64,000 nt of DNA from Antitrichia curtipendula (GCA_951230915.1 OX579638.1:30212696-30276695); one strand, 5' to 3'. Shown: positions 12,733 to 25,215, counted from the stretch's first letter. Numbers and translations: made by a program. Notes: generated by a model from the letters alone, not told the origin.

Positions 12733-13560
12733 ATGGTAGCAATGAGTGCCACCACCAAAGCAAAAGGGTCTTCTTCTCAAAAGACCTCAATATTTTTTTA
12801 TGCAAAAGAAGATGACTACATATTATATGATATGGTAGATCCAAATGAGACACCAATGGATGCTTTTGCTATGACACGGAGTAAGACTATGGTGCACAAT
12901 GCACCACGGGGCGCGAGTTTGGACTTGGATCCATAGAAAGGTGGACCAACCGCCCAACACGATTGCCAAAATCATTCACATTGGAGGATGTGGTGCCCAC
13001 TTCATCCATGGTTCTACCGGTTTAAAATTCAAGTGGTCATCATGCTACTTGAGTTATCAACATTAGTGGCCAAAGCACAGACGTACTTCCGTCGAGCGGC
13101 AATAGAACATTCATCCATCACTCCAATATTGCTAGTACTTGACAATTCTCAAGGCATTTTCCAACTTGTTGGGTTCAAAGGGAGAGGTTCTATGCCTCAA
13201 CGGGTATTATTGGATTCTGGTGCACAAGATGCTGGGTGAGTTGGCAATTGAAGGCTTAGGTTTGACTAAAGACACGTTGAAAAAGCATCCGTGGACAATT
13301 AGTACTTCTATAAGGAGCAAGCATATGGCATTACAAGGAGTGAGTTGACACTATGACTCTATTACAATGATGTTTAAGATGCCAACTTCATGAAGGTGAA
13401 AGCTATAGTCATGGAAGCCAAATCATATGATGTTTTGATAGGGACTATGGTCTTACATCCTATGGATTTTACCTTCGACTTCTGAAAGGAGACGACATCA
13501 TATAGACCAAGATGACAAACAAGAGATGGACGCAAGGTTCAATTGACAACTCTTTTTATA
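12733..13560 (+). pseudogene. Ty3/gypsy gag-protease linker and aspartic protease, broken
   Basis: The gag frame continues past TAG codons near 12730 and 12934 to RVLLDSGAQ at 13201-13227. LLDSGA is the active-site loop of a retropepsin-type aspartic protease, with the catalytic Asp codon at 13213. The frame shifts just after it. In the next frame ELAIEGLGL and, further on, SYDVLIGTMVLHPMDF resemble the flap and C-terminal protease region (the usual Ile-Leu-Gly strand reads VLIG). It lies between gag and the methyltransferase, the normal gag-pro-pol order apart from the extra domain. Confidence 0.7.
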
Positions 13561-13905
13561 CAAGTTTTTACCGGTAATTTGACTAATTTCTATTGTTTTG
13601 GAGGGCTTGTTGCAGAGGGACAACCTTGATTTGAAGAAGATTTTGATACTCCTATTATTACTGCTTCAGTTGCCAACGTTAAGGAAGATGAGGACGTTGA
13701 GGTTTTTGGAAGCTAGGGACAAAGTATCATATCAACTAAAGGTGGGATCAACATAGGAAAGCACCACCAAGCTACAACGTGTCTCAGAGACTGTGATCCA
13801 AGAAGCATGACAACAATTCTTGTTGCTACAAGATGATGAAGAAGATGGAGGTGTAGAAAATGTTGGTCCACCTCTAGACACTTCTACAATCCATTGGAAG
13901 TCGTC

Positions 13906-14200
13906 AAATGAAAATATTACATTTTTGGAGTTGTTTGATAGTTTTGGCATTAGATTGGCTGCAGTGTTGTAGGAAGACTCAAAGGTATGACACTATATTT
14001 ATGAGGACAATGATGACATGGCACAACAAGTAGCCAAATATTATGTTCAACAATTGCACTCAACCATTCTCTCATTATTGAGCACCAATGCTATCAAGAT
14101 TGCGTTTTCTGCACTATCAAGCGACATTTCTTTAATTTCACATAATGACATTGTATAATTAGGGCCCGTGGATTTAATTATTGCGGGGTGGCCATATCAA
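13906..14200 (+). pseudogene. Retrotransposon-borne DNMT3-like cytosine-5 DNA methyltransferase, N-terminal part
   Basis: One frame with three stops (TAG, TGA, TAA) reads FLELFDSFGIRLAAVL (motif I, SAM-binding loop), then YIYEDNDD (acidic motif II), then a spacer, then GPVDLIIAGWPYQ (motif IV). In active C5 methyltransferases motif IV is Pro-Cys; here the Cys codon reads TAT (Tyr, 14195-14197), so catalysis is lost. The frame breaks off after the Gln at 14200, where the 13.2-kb insertion starts, and resumes at 27409. The motif order I-IV-VI-VIII-IX-X is not rearranged, unlike plant DRM enzymes. The spacing and wording are closest in my memory to DNMT3. Confidence 0.8.
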
Positions 14201-17200
14201 CATCTCAAACTTCCTATAGGACTAAATGTCCATTTTTGTCGTACGAAAGTCATGAATTCATACCTGCGTACCATTACCGCACTGATTTTGTGCGTTAAAA
14301 CAAGCACAAATTCCGTACGTTTGATGTACTGGATTGATATGAACGGAAGTCGTGCTACTTCTGTATTATTGAATCATGCATTGTAATTGTACAAATTTGA
14401 CACTTTTGTACATCATTGTATCCATGTATTTTCTTCATGGAATAAATGTTATTTTGCACAAATTTAAAAATAAATAAATAGATAAAATAAAATAAAATAA
14501 TAATAATAAAATAAATTTAAGATTTAAATATAAAATAAAAACAAATAAAAATAAAAAATTCAGTCCCACAACCCGTGCAACCCCACAACTCGGGCATCCC
14601 ACCAAGTGGGCAGCCAGGTTCAAATCCTTGACCTCCTAAATGGGAGGTCATATACTTATGGCCAATGCACCACGTTGTAATTCCTTTATGTAATGTAGGA
14701 GTAGAAATTTACTTGTATACTTCTTGCAATTTTTTTTTCATTTCATTTGTTAGTTCAATAGACTTTGGTGTCCGTTTAGGCATAGTAGAAATGTATTTTT
14801 CAGAAAACTTTGAACTAATAAAAATTGGGAAATCAAGTCACATTCCATCTCCAAAAATCTGTTTGCAAATTTTATTTTATTTTTTGAACAAATGGGAAAA
14901 ACCCACTGCACTAAAAAAACACCACAATACAAGACAGCCAAGCCAAGAGGCTGGACAAATGAAGAGAAGAAGAGCAAAAGGAAACAAAAAAAAGAGGGAG
15001 CGGAAATCCTAGAAAAAACTACATCTAGGGGGACCACACCCTTGCCACCTAATAATGTTGCCCTCCCTCAAGGCTAACAACTTGGAGCGGAGCCAAATGT
15101 TATCAAATTTGAGCCAAATGGAAGGCACATGGTGAGAATTGAGCTAGGACAACCTAAGGGCTTTAACCCCTAAAGGTCAGTGACTATGTTTTCACCAAAA
15201 TCGCTCCAAAATTGCTATTTCTAATACAAGTACCAAATTTTAGAAAAAAAACGTTTTTGGAAAAATGCAACCGTAGGATCTTGCATTAACCCTTTAGTGA
15301 CCGGTTGACCACTTTGTGGTCGATTTTGGGACTCTTGGTCTGATGTTGTTCAAAATACATTTGATCACAAAAAACTCAAAGAGTAACGCAATTAGAGTGT
15401 CTTCGTGCACTTCAAACAAAACCAATTTTAAGGAAGTTGGAGCGTTGATGAATTAGATATGAGGTTGCAAATTCAAATGGCCTGGACCTTCAAATAGAAA
15501 GTATTCAACAAAAATACAAAAAAATGTCAACCAAATTGTAAGATTTTTTTGTAACTTGATGTCTTGACAAGGCATAAGTGTTTCTTTGTAATCTCATGAA
15601 TGCCCAAAGTAAATTTATGCATTGATATTTATGTAGCGCAAATTCTAAAGGGTCATTCAAATCATTGATTTTTGAGAATTAAGGAAAGCAACTCAAACTC
15701 CAACAAGGCTCTAGAAGCAAACATGATGTAGAGGTACATTTTACTTTCTTCAATGTACCAAATCTGCACATTTTAGAATGGTATTTGCATTGATGACCAC
15801 AAATGACCATTTTTTGTGAACTTCAAAAATTTGTAACTAATTTCACAAAGCTTGAAAAAATATGAAACGACTTGGGTTAGATGCCTATTCTACTTGTCTT
15901 TTGTGAAAAATTTACTAAAAAATATTAAAAGATGTTTCACCTCCCCAAAATTTAATTTTAGCCCTTAACACCTGAGCGCCCTAGCGCCCCAAAATCGGCC
16001 TGTCCAAATTTTATTCTCAAGAAAATAAGGCCAGATCTCGTCTGTATTGGCAAAATAAAAGGACAAGGGATAAGGACAGGGGTGTGTGTGATAATGCGGA
16101 GTGGGGTCAGCGGTTCTGGGGCGGTCATTAATGAGTGGGGCCAGCGGAGCAGAAAGATGTACACGGAAAGCGCAGTTTCTGTGCTCTGGCCAATTTTTAG
16201 GCGACCGGTTCCACCGGCTCAAGCCGGTTCATAGCCGTTGGCCCAATTTCGCGCGCTCTTTTTGCTCCCTGCTTTGTCATTCCCCGCTGTCGGGTAGAGA
16301 GGAGCGCGCTTAGGGAACACACGAGGTGTCTGGCTGCAGGTTGTGAGTGTAGATGAAAGGTAAGTAACAAAACTTGAATCTTCACTTAATCTTTTCTTCA
16401 ATCTTCGCTTGATCTTCACTTCAATCTTCCGTTGACCTATCCTGTGGTGGTTCTATAGGGCCAAAGGTAAGGGTGTGTTATAAGAAACAAGGCCTCGGAC
16501 GGGTAAAACGGGACAGCCAAACCACGAGTTGGCCGTCCGAAAGATTGGCTTCTAAAATCAAACCCACGGTGACCAAGAAGCGCCTTTCACCGGTGGGAAC
16601 AACAAATAAGATCGACCATGTGGGCCATTAATCCCACTTCGTCGCTACAAACACGAAAAGGAGCGCTTACTGGATAACCACGGCTCGCAACAAGTTTACA
16701 ATGCAGAAATTGAATTGCAACTAGCCTCCAAATCCGGCTAGGAATAACAGAAATGAAAACGAACCACAAGCCACAACACACTGGAGACCTTCAAAGCTCT
16801 TCAAATCTTCATCTTCAAGTCTTTAAGCCTTCACATCTTCAAAAATATCTTCAAAACTCTAAAAGAACTCCAACTTCACCTTCAAACTACCTAAACTCCA
16901 CTCAAAAAGAAAAGGCAGCAAACCTTCCTATGCTTCCATATTCATAACTTTTGCATTTCTTCTTCAAATTAAAAGATTGATAGCTTTTTTGAGAGCTAAC
17001 AAATTTTCCTATCACTCCTACAACTTTCAAGTCACTCCAAAACTCTGTCCAACTTCTATGACCTCTCAAAGTTTCGGTCCATATATGGTAAAACCAAGAG
17101 ACTCTCTCACCTTCTCACACTCACAACTCACTCATAAATGCTCCAAATTGAATGAATCATAGCTTTATAGAAAGCTAACAACATGTACTACACTCCATCA

Positions 17201-17773
17201 AAGTTTCATTCTAAACAAAAGACCTGTCTATTTTCTATGGTCGGTCGAAGTCTCAGCCCCTCTTCATAGGAGGCAGCAGACCTCCCTCCACTCAAACAAG
17301 CACAAATCTCAACTCAAAAATTCAAATAAAGCAAGAGAGAACAATTTGGAAAGCTAACAATATGATAAACAACTCCTCCAATTTTCATTACCAAATTCCA
17401 AAAACCCAATACACAATGAGCTTCCAAACACTCGGTTCCCCCAAAACAACATTGGGAGAGAAGATGAATAGTGTCCATCTTTTCCTCCCCTTTTTCAACA
17501 CCTTTTGCCCCACCTAAACAAGTGTACATCAGCCCTTAACTCCCTCTTAAAGTCAACTTACACCTAATGGCCTTCATATTTGGCCCCACATCTAAATCTT
17601 TATCTTTAACTTAGAAGGAAAATCACTTCAAAGTCCAAACTATTTCCATTCTTTCCTTCTACAAGTATAACCAAACAAAATAGTTTCAACAAAATACTTC
17701 AAATATGGATTGAAGTACTAACATTAAACCAATGCCTATTAGAGGTAAAAAAATAGAATTCCAAGACTATTTT

Positions 17774-18262
17774 TTACTCCATCTGCAAGAACTTGAGAAT
17801 GCGCTTGATAGTCGCAACGATGTAATCAACACGACCCGTCTTTGTTAAAGGATTCACTGGCCCTTCTAACCAACGATGGTGACCACGACTTCCTTCAGTA
17901 GGCTTCATCATACAGTAATATTGATCAACGTTGAAACCTTCGAAACATCCTTCAAATGTCACATCTCGACTGCCAGGCTCAACACATCCAACCTGCAACA
18001 AAATCACCAGTGCCCGAGCGTCACGTTGAAGATTCCCGTGCCATCGCCGCTCCACACGAGGTTGCTTTGGCGAGCGAGAAGGCCCAGCTTCTTCTTGTAG
18101 ACGCTCATGCGGCGGCGCAAGACTTAGTGGCAGAAGAGGTTGATCCGGTAGTTGTGACAATGAAAATTCAAATCCAGGCTCCGATTCTACTTCTTCCTCT
18201 TGGGACTCTGAAAAAACCCTCCAGTTCGACATTCTGACTATAAAGTGGAAAATTAATATCAC
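17774..18262 (-). CDS. Divergent accessory ORF of piggyBac-1, unknown function
   Basis: An intact frame of 162 codons; a second Met at 18232 (MSNW) gives 152 residues and is a likely start. The first 30 residues are acidic (ESQEEEVESEPGFEF), followed by a Pro/Leu-rich stretch and a basic PSRSPKQPRVERR segment that could be a nuclear localisation signal. The C-terminal half (ARALVILLQVGCVEP, GFNVDQYYCMMKP, DYIVATIKRILKFL) is unrecognised. On its strand a TATTTAAAAGG box lies about 70 bases before the start. It is divergent from the transposase and inside the same terminal repeats, so it probably belongs to the element. Unlike the transposase it carries no stop or frameshift. I do not assign a function. 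Confidence 0.45.
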   Translation of the reverse strand: MILIFHFIVRMSNWRVFSESQEEEVESEPGFEFSLSQLPDQPLLPLSLAPPHERLQEEAGPSRSPKQPRVERRWHGNLQRDARALVILLQVGCVEPGSRDVTFEGCFEGFNVDQYYCMMKPTEGSRGHHRWLEGPVNPLTKTGRVDYIVATIKRILKFLQME

Positions 18263-18753
18263 TAATGGACTTCAATGAAACTCTAAAGCAAAACCGTCCT
18301 TTTAAATAGATAACATGAACCTCCACGAAACGTCATCTTGAAGTTATTCAACAAAATAGCGTCACCATGAAGCTACTCAACAATACATATTATAATATGT
18401 TTTTATACTATGAACAAATTTACAACATGACACCGCCTCTCCCAGTCGTGACAGTGCCGCCAAGGGTTTAGGGTTTTTGTGCACTTGGCGCAATTCCGTG
18501 CGTCCTCTCCAATTTTTGGTACGTAAAAAGAAAAATACAGAGAGTGCTCAATGCGAGGTGTGATTCATTGTGGAGAGTGGAGCTGCCAAAAAAATTGTTT
18601 TGTGGAGATGTTTGGATGAGGTTCCACTTCCAGAGCACCATTATCAGTTGTGGAGGTTTAGCACGTACATTCCCTACACTCATCGCAAGTAGTGCGCTTC
18701 GCCAGGAAGTGGCGAGTGGTGCTGTGTGTGTGATTGATCCATTTGGAGGTGGC

Positions 18754-21700
18754 ATGGACTTACAAGAGCGAAGTCCGGTTGGAGAAATGGCGGATGTGGA
18801 AGGACCAGAGTGTGCGCGCATCGCCATGGAAATGTGCAATTCGGCAGGTCGGAGGGCAACGGCTGAAGAATTGTGCGAAATTGAGGCGCAGTTGGAAGCG
18901 TGGGCCATCGGCCGGCATAAAGCAACGCCCGATCAGGTCGCCAAAGTCAAGCTGTGTTTGCAGGAAGAATTTCTTGTGCAACTCATTGAACCGTCGAAGA
19001 ACCATTACTGGCCTGAGCATCCGGGTGGCGAAAATTGGCGATACTTGTTTCGTCGACATTGCTTCCGCGCACTAGGGATTTACGAACGCATTCCCGAAGG
19101 GCATCCAGATGGGCTGCCCCCCTCTGTGAACGAATTCATCAGAAAGAAGTGGTGGCCTATTGCAGATCAGGTAGACGTGCGGAAGGGGCAGGAGATGACG
19201 AACAACGCCCTACAGCTTCAGCTCCGTACTCAATTCATAAACGGGGAGGCAGCACGCGAACGGGGCGCGGCAGAGTGAGAGCAGACACTGCTGCCGAACT
19301 CGCAAGCAGTGCCAACTCCGATTGATGCTCCCGTGAATCGGGGACGTGGGCGCGGTAATGGCCGCGGAAGGGGGAGGGGAATCAATCAGGGTCGGGGGGG
19401 AACGGAGGGCATGCAAGAGGGAGGACCTCACGCACCCAAAATTTTGATCTAAATCAAAGTGCATATGCGCTAGACTTGAATGGCCCGCCGGAATCCGATG
19501 GGGAAAACATTGTGGAGGGACACAAAAATTCATTACCTGCGGCTGGAGAAGTTGCCCAACCGATTCATGGGCGAGGACGAGGGCGACAGAGACCTGCGCC
19601 TAGAGCAAGCATTGACGCCCCTGCAATTCCGGGAGTAGCCACACCGGAGCGTGGCAAAAGACGCGCGCGGGGCCGTGGGCGCACAGCAGGGGGCGGGTGG
19701 GGAGTTGCAGCAGGTGGGCCGGCGCAAAATGAAACAGACTCCGATGGATGTTCAACACCACATGGCCCGATTGCGGATCCGCCACCAGGATGGTCTCCGC
19801 CAGTGATCCATCCGGCGCTCAGGTCCCCGCATTCCTTGAGGCGCCCGCGGGGTCACGTGACGGGGGCCGCGGGAGAAAGACATGCATCACCCAGGCAAGG
19901 AATTGGGGTCCCGGCGGTGGATTTCTCTCCCAATTCCAACCTTGGACACCATCGGCGTCGGAGGCGCATAAGCCAAGATCGGTAAGTAATGTGATCCATT
20001 CAATTTTCACTCCATGATTGCTGTAATATGCTTTGGATGATTTCTAAAAATTCACTTCATATGCCGACTGGTTCTCTGAAAGCAGGCGGGGTTGGCTCTC
20101 AAAAAGGAGTATATTTTGGAATCCCATGGATACAAGTGCTACATGTGCTTTGTACTGGTCAGTATTTGGACATCTTCGAAAATTTGAGAGAACAAATTCG
20201 TCTCATGCACATCAAAATTCCATCACATTCGTCTCATGCGGCTACATGTACTTTGTCTCTAACCGTGGTAATTGGTGGTCTGTTCAGATCTAGGGCTGAG
20301 GGTAGTGCATGCCTGGGATCAGCAGTGAGAGGGCTTGCAGAATCCTTTGCAGCATCCGCACGCGTACGGGAATGGCTACAATATGGGAATCAGGGCGGAG
20401 ACCAAGAGGGAGCAGGGGCCGATGATGATTTCCTACCGTGCCTTCAGGGGCCATTTGGATCTGTATCCGGGCGTACATTGCCGCAAGCAGTATGGGTGTC
20501 GCTCGGGGTCCTTGGCCTAAACGTTGATGACTATGGCGGGGTGCATGAATTCGTGGGCGAACCGCTCCAACGCTGGCAAGAGGCCGGAGTGCCATTCTAC
20601 TTTGTTCTCTTCGCAGGCAGTGTCGGCGGCCACAAGGTTCGAGTCTCCGACTGCAGAGCACTTCCACAAAATGCAAGAGCTGCTCCCGATATTGAACAGG
20701 CAGGCCCCTTGAATGAGGCAAGGGCGGGCTCTAATTCTGACGATATTCCGCACTTCCCCACGCAGCGATTAGGCGAGGAAGAGGCAGTCACAGTTGGGGT
20801 GCCGACGGACCATCAGGCTGGCCCATCGCATATGGGGGGCGAAGCGGAGCAGACCAGTTCAGCTGGACCATCGGAAGAGGAGCCGACAGCACAACAGCAG
20901 CCAGAAGGTATGACCGGAACTGACTCGAGCTCAAAGTCGGATTGGCGGGGGGATTGGCAAGATTTTGCAGGTGACGATTCATCGCTGGACTACTCTGATT
21001 CACAGTCACCGTTAGAGAGTGGAAGCATAGATCTAATTCACGAGATTGGGTATTATGGAGGGGACGGTGACTTGGACGATTTAGATTTCCGTGCCAAATA
21101 CCATGATCGGTATTGGCAAAGCCCCGAGACGACTCTATTAGGAGACCGCCAATCTTTTCGTGGCCCTCATCCTGGCCCAAAGTCTAGAGTGAACCGGAGA
21201 AGACCTCTTGCCATTCACTTCTTTGAATTATTTTTTGACGGTCCGGTAGTGGAATAGATTGTTGAACAAACAAATCTGTATGCATCTCAGCCGGGCACAG
21301 GACGCTCTCAGACCACGAACGGTGGCCCTCTTTGGGTGCCAACATGTGCTTTGGAAATCCGCGCCTTTATCGGTGTGACGATTTTTATGGGTATCAAGGT
21401 CCTGCCTACTATAAGGGACTATTGGAAGCGAAAGGATTTCTTCCAATGCACCTTGATACCTCGTGTCTTCACACGGAACCGCTTCGAGTCGTTACTACGG
21501 TGTCTTCATTTGGTGAATAATGCAGAGATAGTGAGTGACAAAGAATCCCCCCAGTATGACAAGCTAGCGAAGGTGAGGTGGATTCTAAATGACTTTGTCA
21601 CCAAGAGTCGAGCATTGTACAACCCGGAGAAGTTCATCACTTGTGATGAGATCATGGTTGCCTACCGTGGGCACTATTCGGGATTCCGCCAGTAGATGCC

Positions 21701-22649
21701 GGCTAAGCCGACCAAGTATGGTTTCAAATTTTTTGCAACCGTATGCAATCCGTCACGATATATATTCAATCTCATTCCATATGTAGGGCGGTCAGGCGTT
21801 CCAGACTCGGGCCAAGGTGAGAAGGTGGTGCGTGATCTCACTATTGGCTTGGACGATGTTGGCCACACTGTAGTTTGTGATAATTGGTTCACAGCACCGA
21901 AGCTCTTTGAGGACTTATACCGACGTGGCATATGGGCAACAAGGACCTTCAGGGAGAACCGAATCGGATTGCCACCATCACTTCTAGGGCACAAGAGAGG
22001 TGAGCACCCTAGGGGCACCTTGATGTGGCGGATGCATGCCCAACGGCGTATAGCGGCAATATGTTGGTACGATTCAAAGCCTGTTTACATTTTGTCCACC
22101 TCTGCTGATCCTGTGGTTGAGGGTGCTCGTTCCATGAGATGGGTGAATGGTATTCGAGAAGCCATTGACTCTAGTCCACAGCAAGTTGAGTACCAAACAA
22201 ACATGCGGGGCGTTGACGTCGTCGATCAAATGCGTACAGACTACAGTGTGCAATTCCACTCGCACAAGTGGTGGCACAAACACTTCTTCTTCGTTGTTGA
22301 CAGCTGGCTCAACAATTCATGGGTGTTGCTCAAGCATGACCGTCTCACCCGAGGGAAAAGCGTATATCGTCGCCGACTGGCCTATCACATGGAGGTAGCC
22401 GACTCACTGATTGGTCCTTGGTTGTCTGCACCCTCCACGAGCAAGGTGGAGTGCCTTCGCCACCCAGGGGCAATCCACTTCAGCAGTCATCGGCCTAGCC
22501 TTTGGCGGAGATGTATCGTCTGCAAGAGCAAGACTCGATTTCGCTGCAATACCTGTTCGGGTGCTCATATGTGTGTTGATCGTTGCTTTGTGAAGGTCCA
22601 TACACAAACAAAGTGGGCGCTGAAGGTAACGCGACCTAGATGTCAATGA
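18754..22649 (+). pseudogene. piggyBac-1 transposase with long N-terminal extension, broken
   Basis: Seen: an N-terminal segment (18754-19275; phrases ELCEIEAQLEAWAIG and WPEHPGGENWRYLFRR), Arg-Gly-rich stretches (about 19330-19420 and 19560-19700), an acidic Ser/Glu-rich segment (about 20700-21110), then the piggyBac core. In the core the three catalytic acids are present as TCDEIMVAYRG (about 21650), VVCDNWFTAP (about 21885) and RGVDVVDQM (about 22210). A Cys-rich zinc domain closes it (RRCIVC, RCNTC, CVDRC, about 22505-22600). A GTAAGT donor at 19982 and an acceptor at 20287 keep the frame and would remove a 306-bp intron. Lesions: TGA at 19276, a frameshift near 19440, TAG at 21255 and TAG at 21693. 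It would be near 1,190 residues if whole, about twice the usual piggyBac length. Known: these enzymes cut and paste at TTAA. Confidence 0.82.
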
Positions 22650-25079
22650 GTGATTTACCGTTTCAGGATTGAGTCAGGTGCCATGGGTTTTGGATGTGAG
22701 CGGTGCTGGCTTTGGTGGTCCTGTCTCCGAGGATGGTGGAGGTGGCAATGACTCAGCCGATTGGATTGTAGGGTCATCTTTGCTATACTTCCTATTCCTC
22801 GAAGCATTTTTTGGCACGTAGACCGTCGCAATGGAAGCGAGGACCTTAGCGGTTGGACTTATGGATGATCAGCGCCAAGTTTTCGTTAGGTCTGCAGCAG
22901 ACTTGTTGTAGGTTGTGAGGTAGGGACGGTACTGTGTTCACTGATGTGCTTCGCCCCATTGAACTGTGAATGTTCTTATTTGCAAATTCTAATGACCTCA
23001 TTTGAATCTATAAGATTGATTCGTGTTGCATGCCTTCACGATTGGTATTGAGTCTGCGTAGTCCTTTTTTTCCGGACCAGTCTTTGTTCTGTAGCCTTGG
23101 CCAATTTTGCTTGCAACCGTTCGACCGCCTCTTCAGCTGGCATTGGCAGTTGGTTACTAGGCGCGGGACTTACACGGTGGCAGGGGGGTACGGGTTGTAC
23201 CGTGGGGCAGCAGTCCGAGGTGTAAGTCTCCCAAGTACACTGCTCCCTGTCAGTCCTTCAGTCTGCGGCGATGGCCTGCCGAATTGCAGGCTACAGTGAT
23301 CGATCAGGGAGGATCAATAAATTCCGGAAATTGGCCACCCATGTTGTCATACTTTTTCCCCACCACCCTGACAAAATGGCGCCAGGAAATACCAATTCTG
23401 CTTGCCGCAGGGCTTCCTCGAAGCTGCAGACCCCCTCAATTTTTGTGTCAGAAAATAAAGTCTTCGAATCTTTGACTATTATAATATTAGTCACCCTACG
23501 GTGAAAAGGGCTGTAATTCTCGCCATAGCCGCGGACTGCACTCCTTTCTCCGATTCAACGGTCAAGTCCTCTGGATCTCCAATTTCGATCTGTGGTAGGC
23601 ACTTATGCGGCAGTGGGCCAATATGGTGTGATAATGCGGGAAAACGCCGAAGGCACTCAGGGGTTAAAAGGTTCATTTATGGACCTTCTACTTTATTTTT
23701 AGAGATTTGTACCGTTGGATGAGTTTGATTTTTTGTTAGGTTGAAGAATCTTCCTTATAGAAACACCTTATACGGTTTGATCTAAGACTACATCTTTAGA
23801 GTGGCCACAAAGTTCACTTTCTTGAAAAACTATGCCCGCCCCCCAAATCAACCACGGTCACTAAAGGGTTAAATTAGTTTGAGAAGTCGTGGTAAATTTT
23901 TCAGAAATTTCCACCGTGTGGATTGCAAGATAATAGCGTTTGAATTGACATAAATCCATTTTTTGTCCCTGCAAAAATCCGGGCAGGTGCACTTCACAAG
24001 GTCACATTTGTATGAAAAAATGTACAAAATGGTGGTTACTCTTTGGATTCATTCTTCAATGCAAGTTAGCTACATGCTTGAAATTTTTTAGATCATTTGA
24101 AATTGTAAAGCATATAGGAAAAAAATAGTAAGTAGAAAGAGGTAGAGAATGTTCAAAACACTAAATTGTTAAGACTTTAAATATGGAATTGAAAGATGCC
24201 AATCCCAACGGTTATAATGTTGTAATAAACAATCTACACCCAATGTTTTTAATTTTTTTTCAAAAATATTGAAAATTGAGTAAAATAAAGGACTTCAAAG
24301 TTTATTTTAGGGTAGAAATTCCATAACTATCCTCAAACTAAAACTCTTCATAACTTTCATCTCATCAATCAAAATGGAATGATTCAAAGCTTTCCACACA
24401 TATATAAACCTAAAGAACCAATTTCAAATTTTTATTTAAAAAAAAAGTGATTTTTAAAGAAGTTTTTTCAGGTGCCCGTGTTGCCTGTCGACCAATGAAA
24501 ATGACATATCATGCAATAGCTTTTTACCCATGTGGTCAAAATTTATGAAAATTGTTGGACCTGAAAGCTACTTCTTGGGCACATCTTTTGTGAAAGTTTC
24601 AAAGAAAAAAATTGAAATTTTCAGTCGTAGTGAGCTGCCCAAAATTGCTATGTTGTCAAAAAACGATGTTTGGTCCTTTAGGGGTTAAGACACGCAGCTC
24701 TGCCTAAGTCCAGGAGAGAGTCCCAGAGTGCTTGTTGGAGGAGGCCACGTGGCCAAAGTGTATGCGCAAACACCTTCTGATTCCTAGCAATTCACATTAA
24801 CCAAAGCGCAGAACCTCGCAAGAGGGACCAAATGATTGTAAAGTCATGAAACCGACGGGGCAGCGAAGAGCCAAAGATGCAAAGAGTTGGTTCGAATCTC
24901 GTATGAGGGCCCATCACTGGTTGGTCATCTAGTAGGTGTTTGCATTTTGAAGTTTGCAATCCGTTTGCAATTTGAAGTTTTCCTTAAAAATTTATGGACA
25001 AAAACCAGAGAGGGTGTTTAAAATTGTCAAAGAAAATTTCCATTTAAACCCCTCTCTGAACTTTGTTCATAACTTATGA

Positions 25080-25215
25080 TTGGAGACTTCAAATTGCAAA
25101 AGGATTTTTGGAGATAAAAGTTAGCTTGATTTTTCAACTTTTTTTAGTTCAAAATTTCTTAAAAAATGTTATTCTACTATGCCTAAACGGTCACCAAAGT
25201 GTACTAACTTTAAAA
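25080..25215. repeat. Dispersed repeat copy, also inverted at 14755-14880
   Basis: The phrase TTGGAGACTTCAAATTG, then TTTTTGGAGAT, then ACTATGCCTAAACGG is shared with 9345-9520, 10860-11190 and, inverted, 10665-10835 and 14755-14880. The inverted pair 14755-14880 / 25080-25215 brackets the family A element, so an extra nesting layer between it and the 13.2-kb insertion is likely (inference). Confidence 0.55.

Larger units (their letters stand above)
15965..23667. mobile_element. 7.7-kb piggyBac-type transposon (piggyBac-1)
   Basis: Left end TTAACACCTGAGCGCC at 15965 and right end, inverted, TTAACCCCTGAGTGCC at 23667 match at 14 of 16 bases, each including the TTAA target site. A subterminal motif GTGTGATAATGCGG recurs near both ends in direct orientation. 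The interior carries a large decayed transposase gene on + (18754-22649) and a divergent 162-codon ORF on - (17774-18262), with a shared upstream region of about 0.5 kb. It is more GC-rich than its surroundings, which fits a younger insertion. Confidence 0.85.
15286..23872. mobile_element. TTAA-flanked piggyBac-type element nested in family A copy
   Basis: Ends TTAACCCTTTAGTGACCG at 15286 and its inverted match at 23872 abut TTAA duplications (15286-15289 and 23869-23872). The junction with the host element is clean: host sequence before and after, joined through a single TTAA, matches the unbroken family A copy near 51600 in length. Its own length without the inner insert is about 880 bp. 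No coding sequence of its own. Confidence 0.85.
15163..24688. mobile_element. TTAA-flanked piggyBac-type element (family A), split by a nested insertion
   Basis: Both ends are TTAACCCCTAAAGG in inverted orientation with TTAA at 15163-15166 and 24685-24688. Without the nested insert it would be about 943 bp. An unbroken copy of the same family at 51481-52418 aligns along 15163-15289 and 23873-24688, including the phrases AGTACAAGTACCAAATTTT, GATTGCAAGATA and CACTTCACAAGG. No coding sequence of its own, so a non-autonomous member. Confidence 0.88.

Noticed and set aside
24840..24915. GGTTCGAATC (tRNA B-box-like) and, at 14618, GGTTCAAATCC
   Set aside because: No tRNA fold or A box could be built around them; at most SINE-like remnants.
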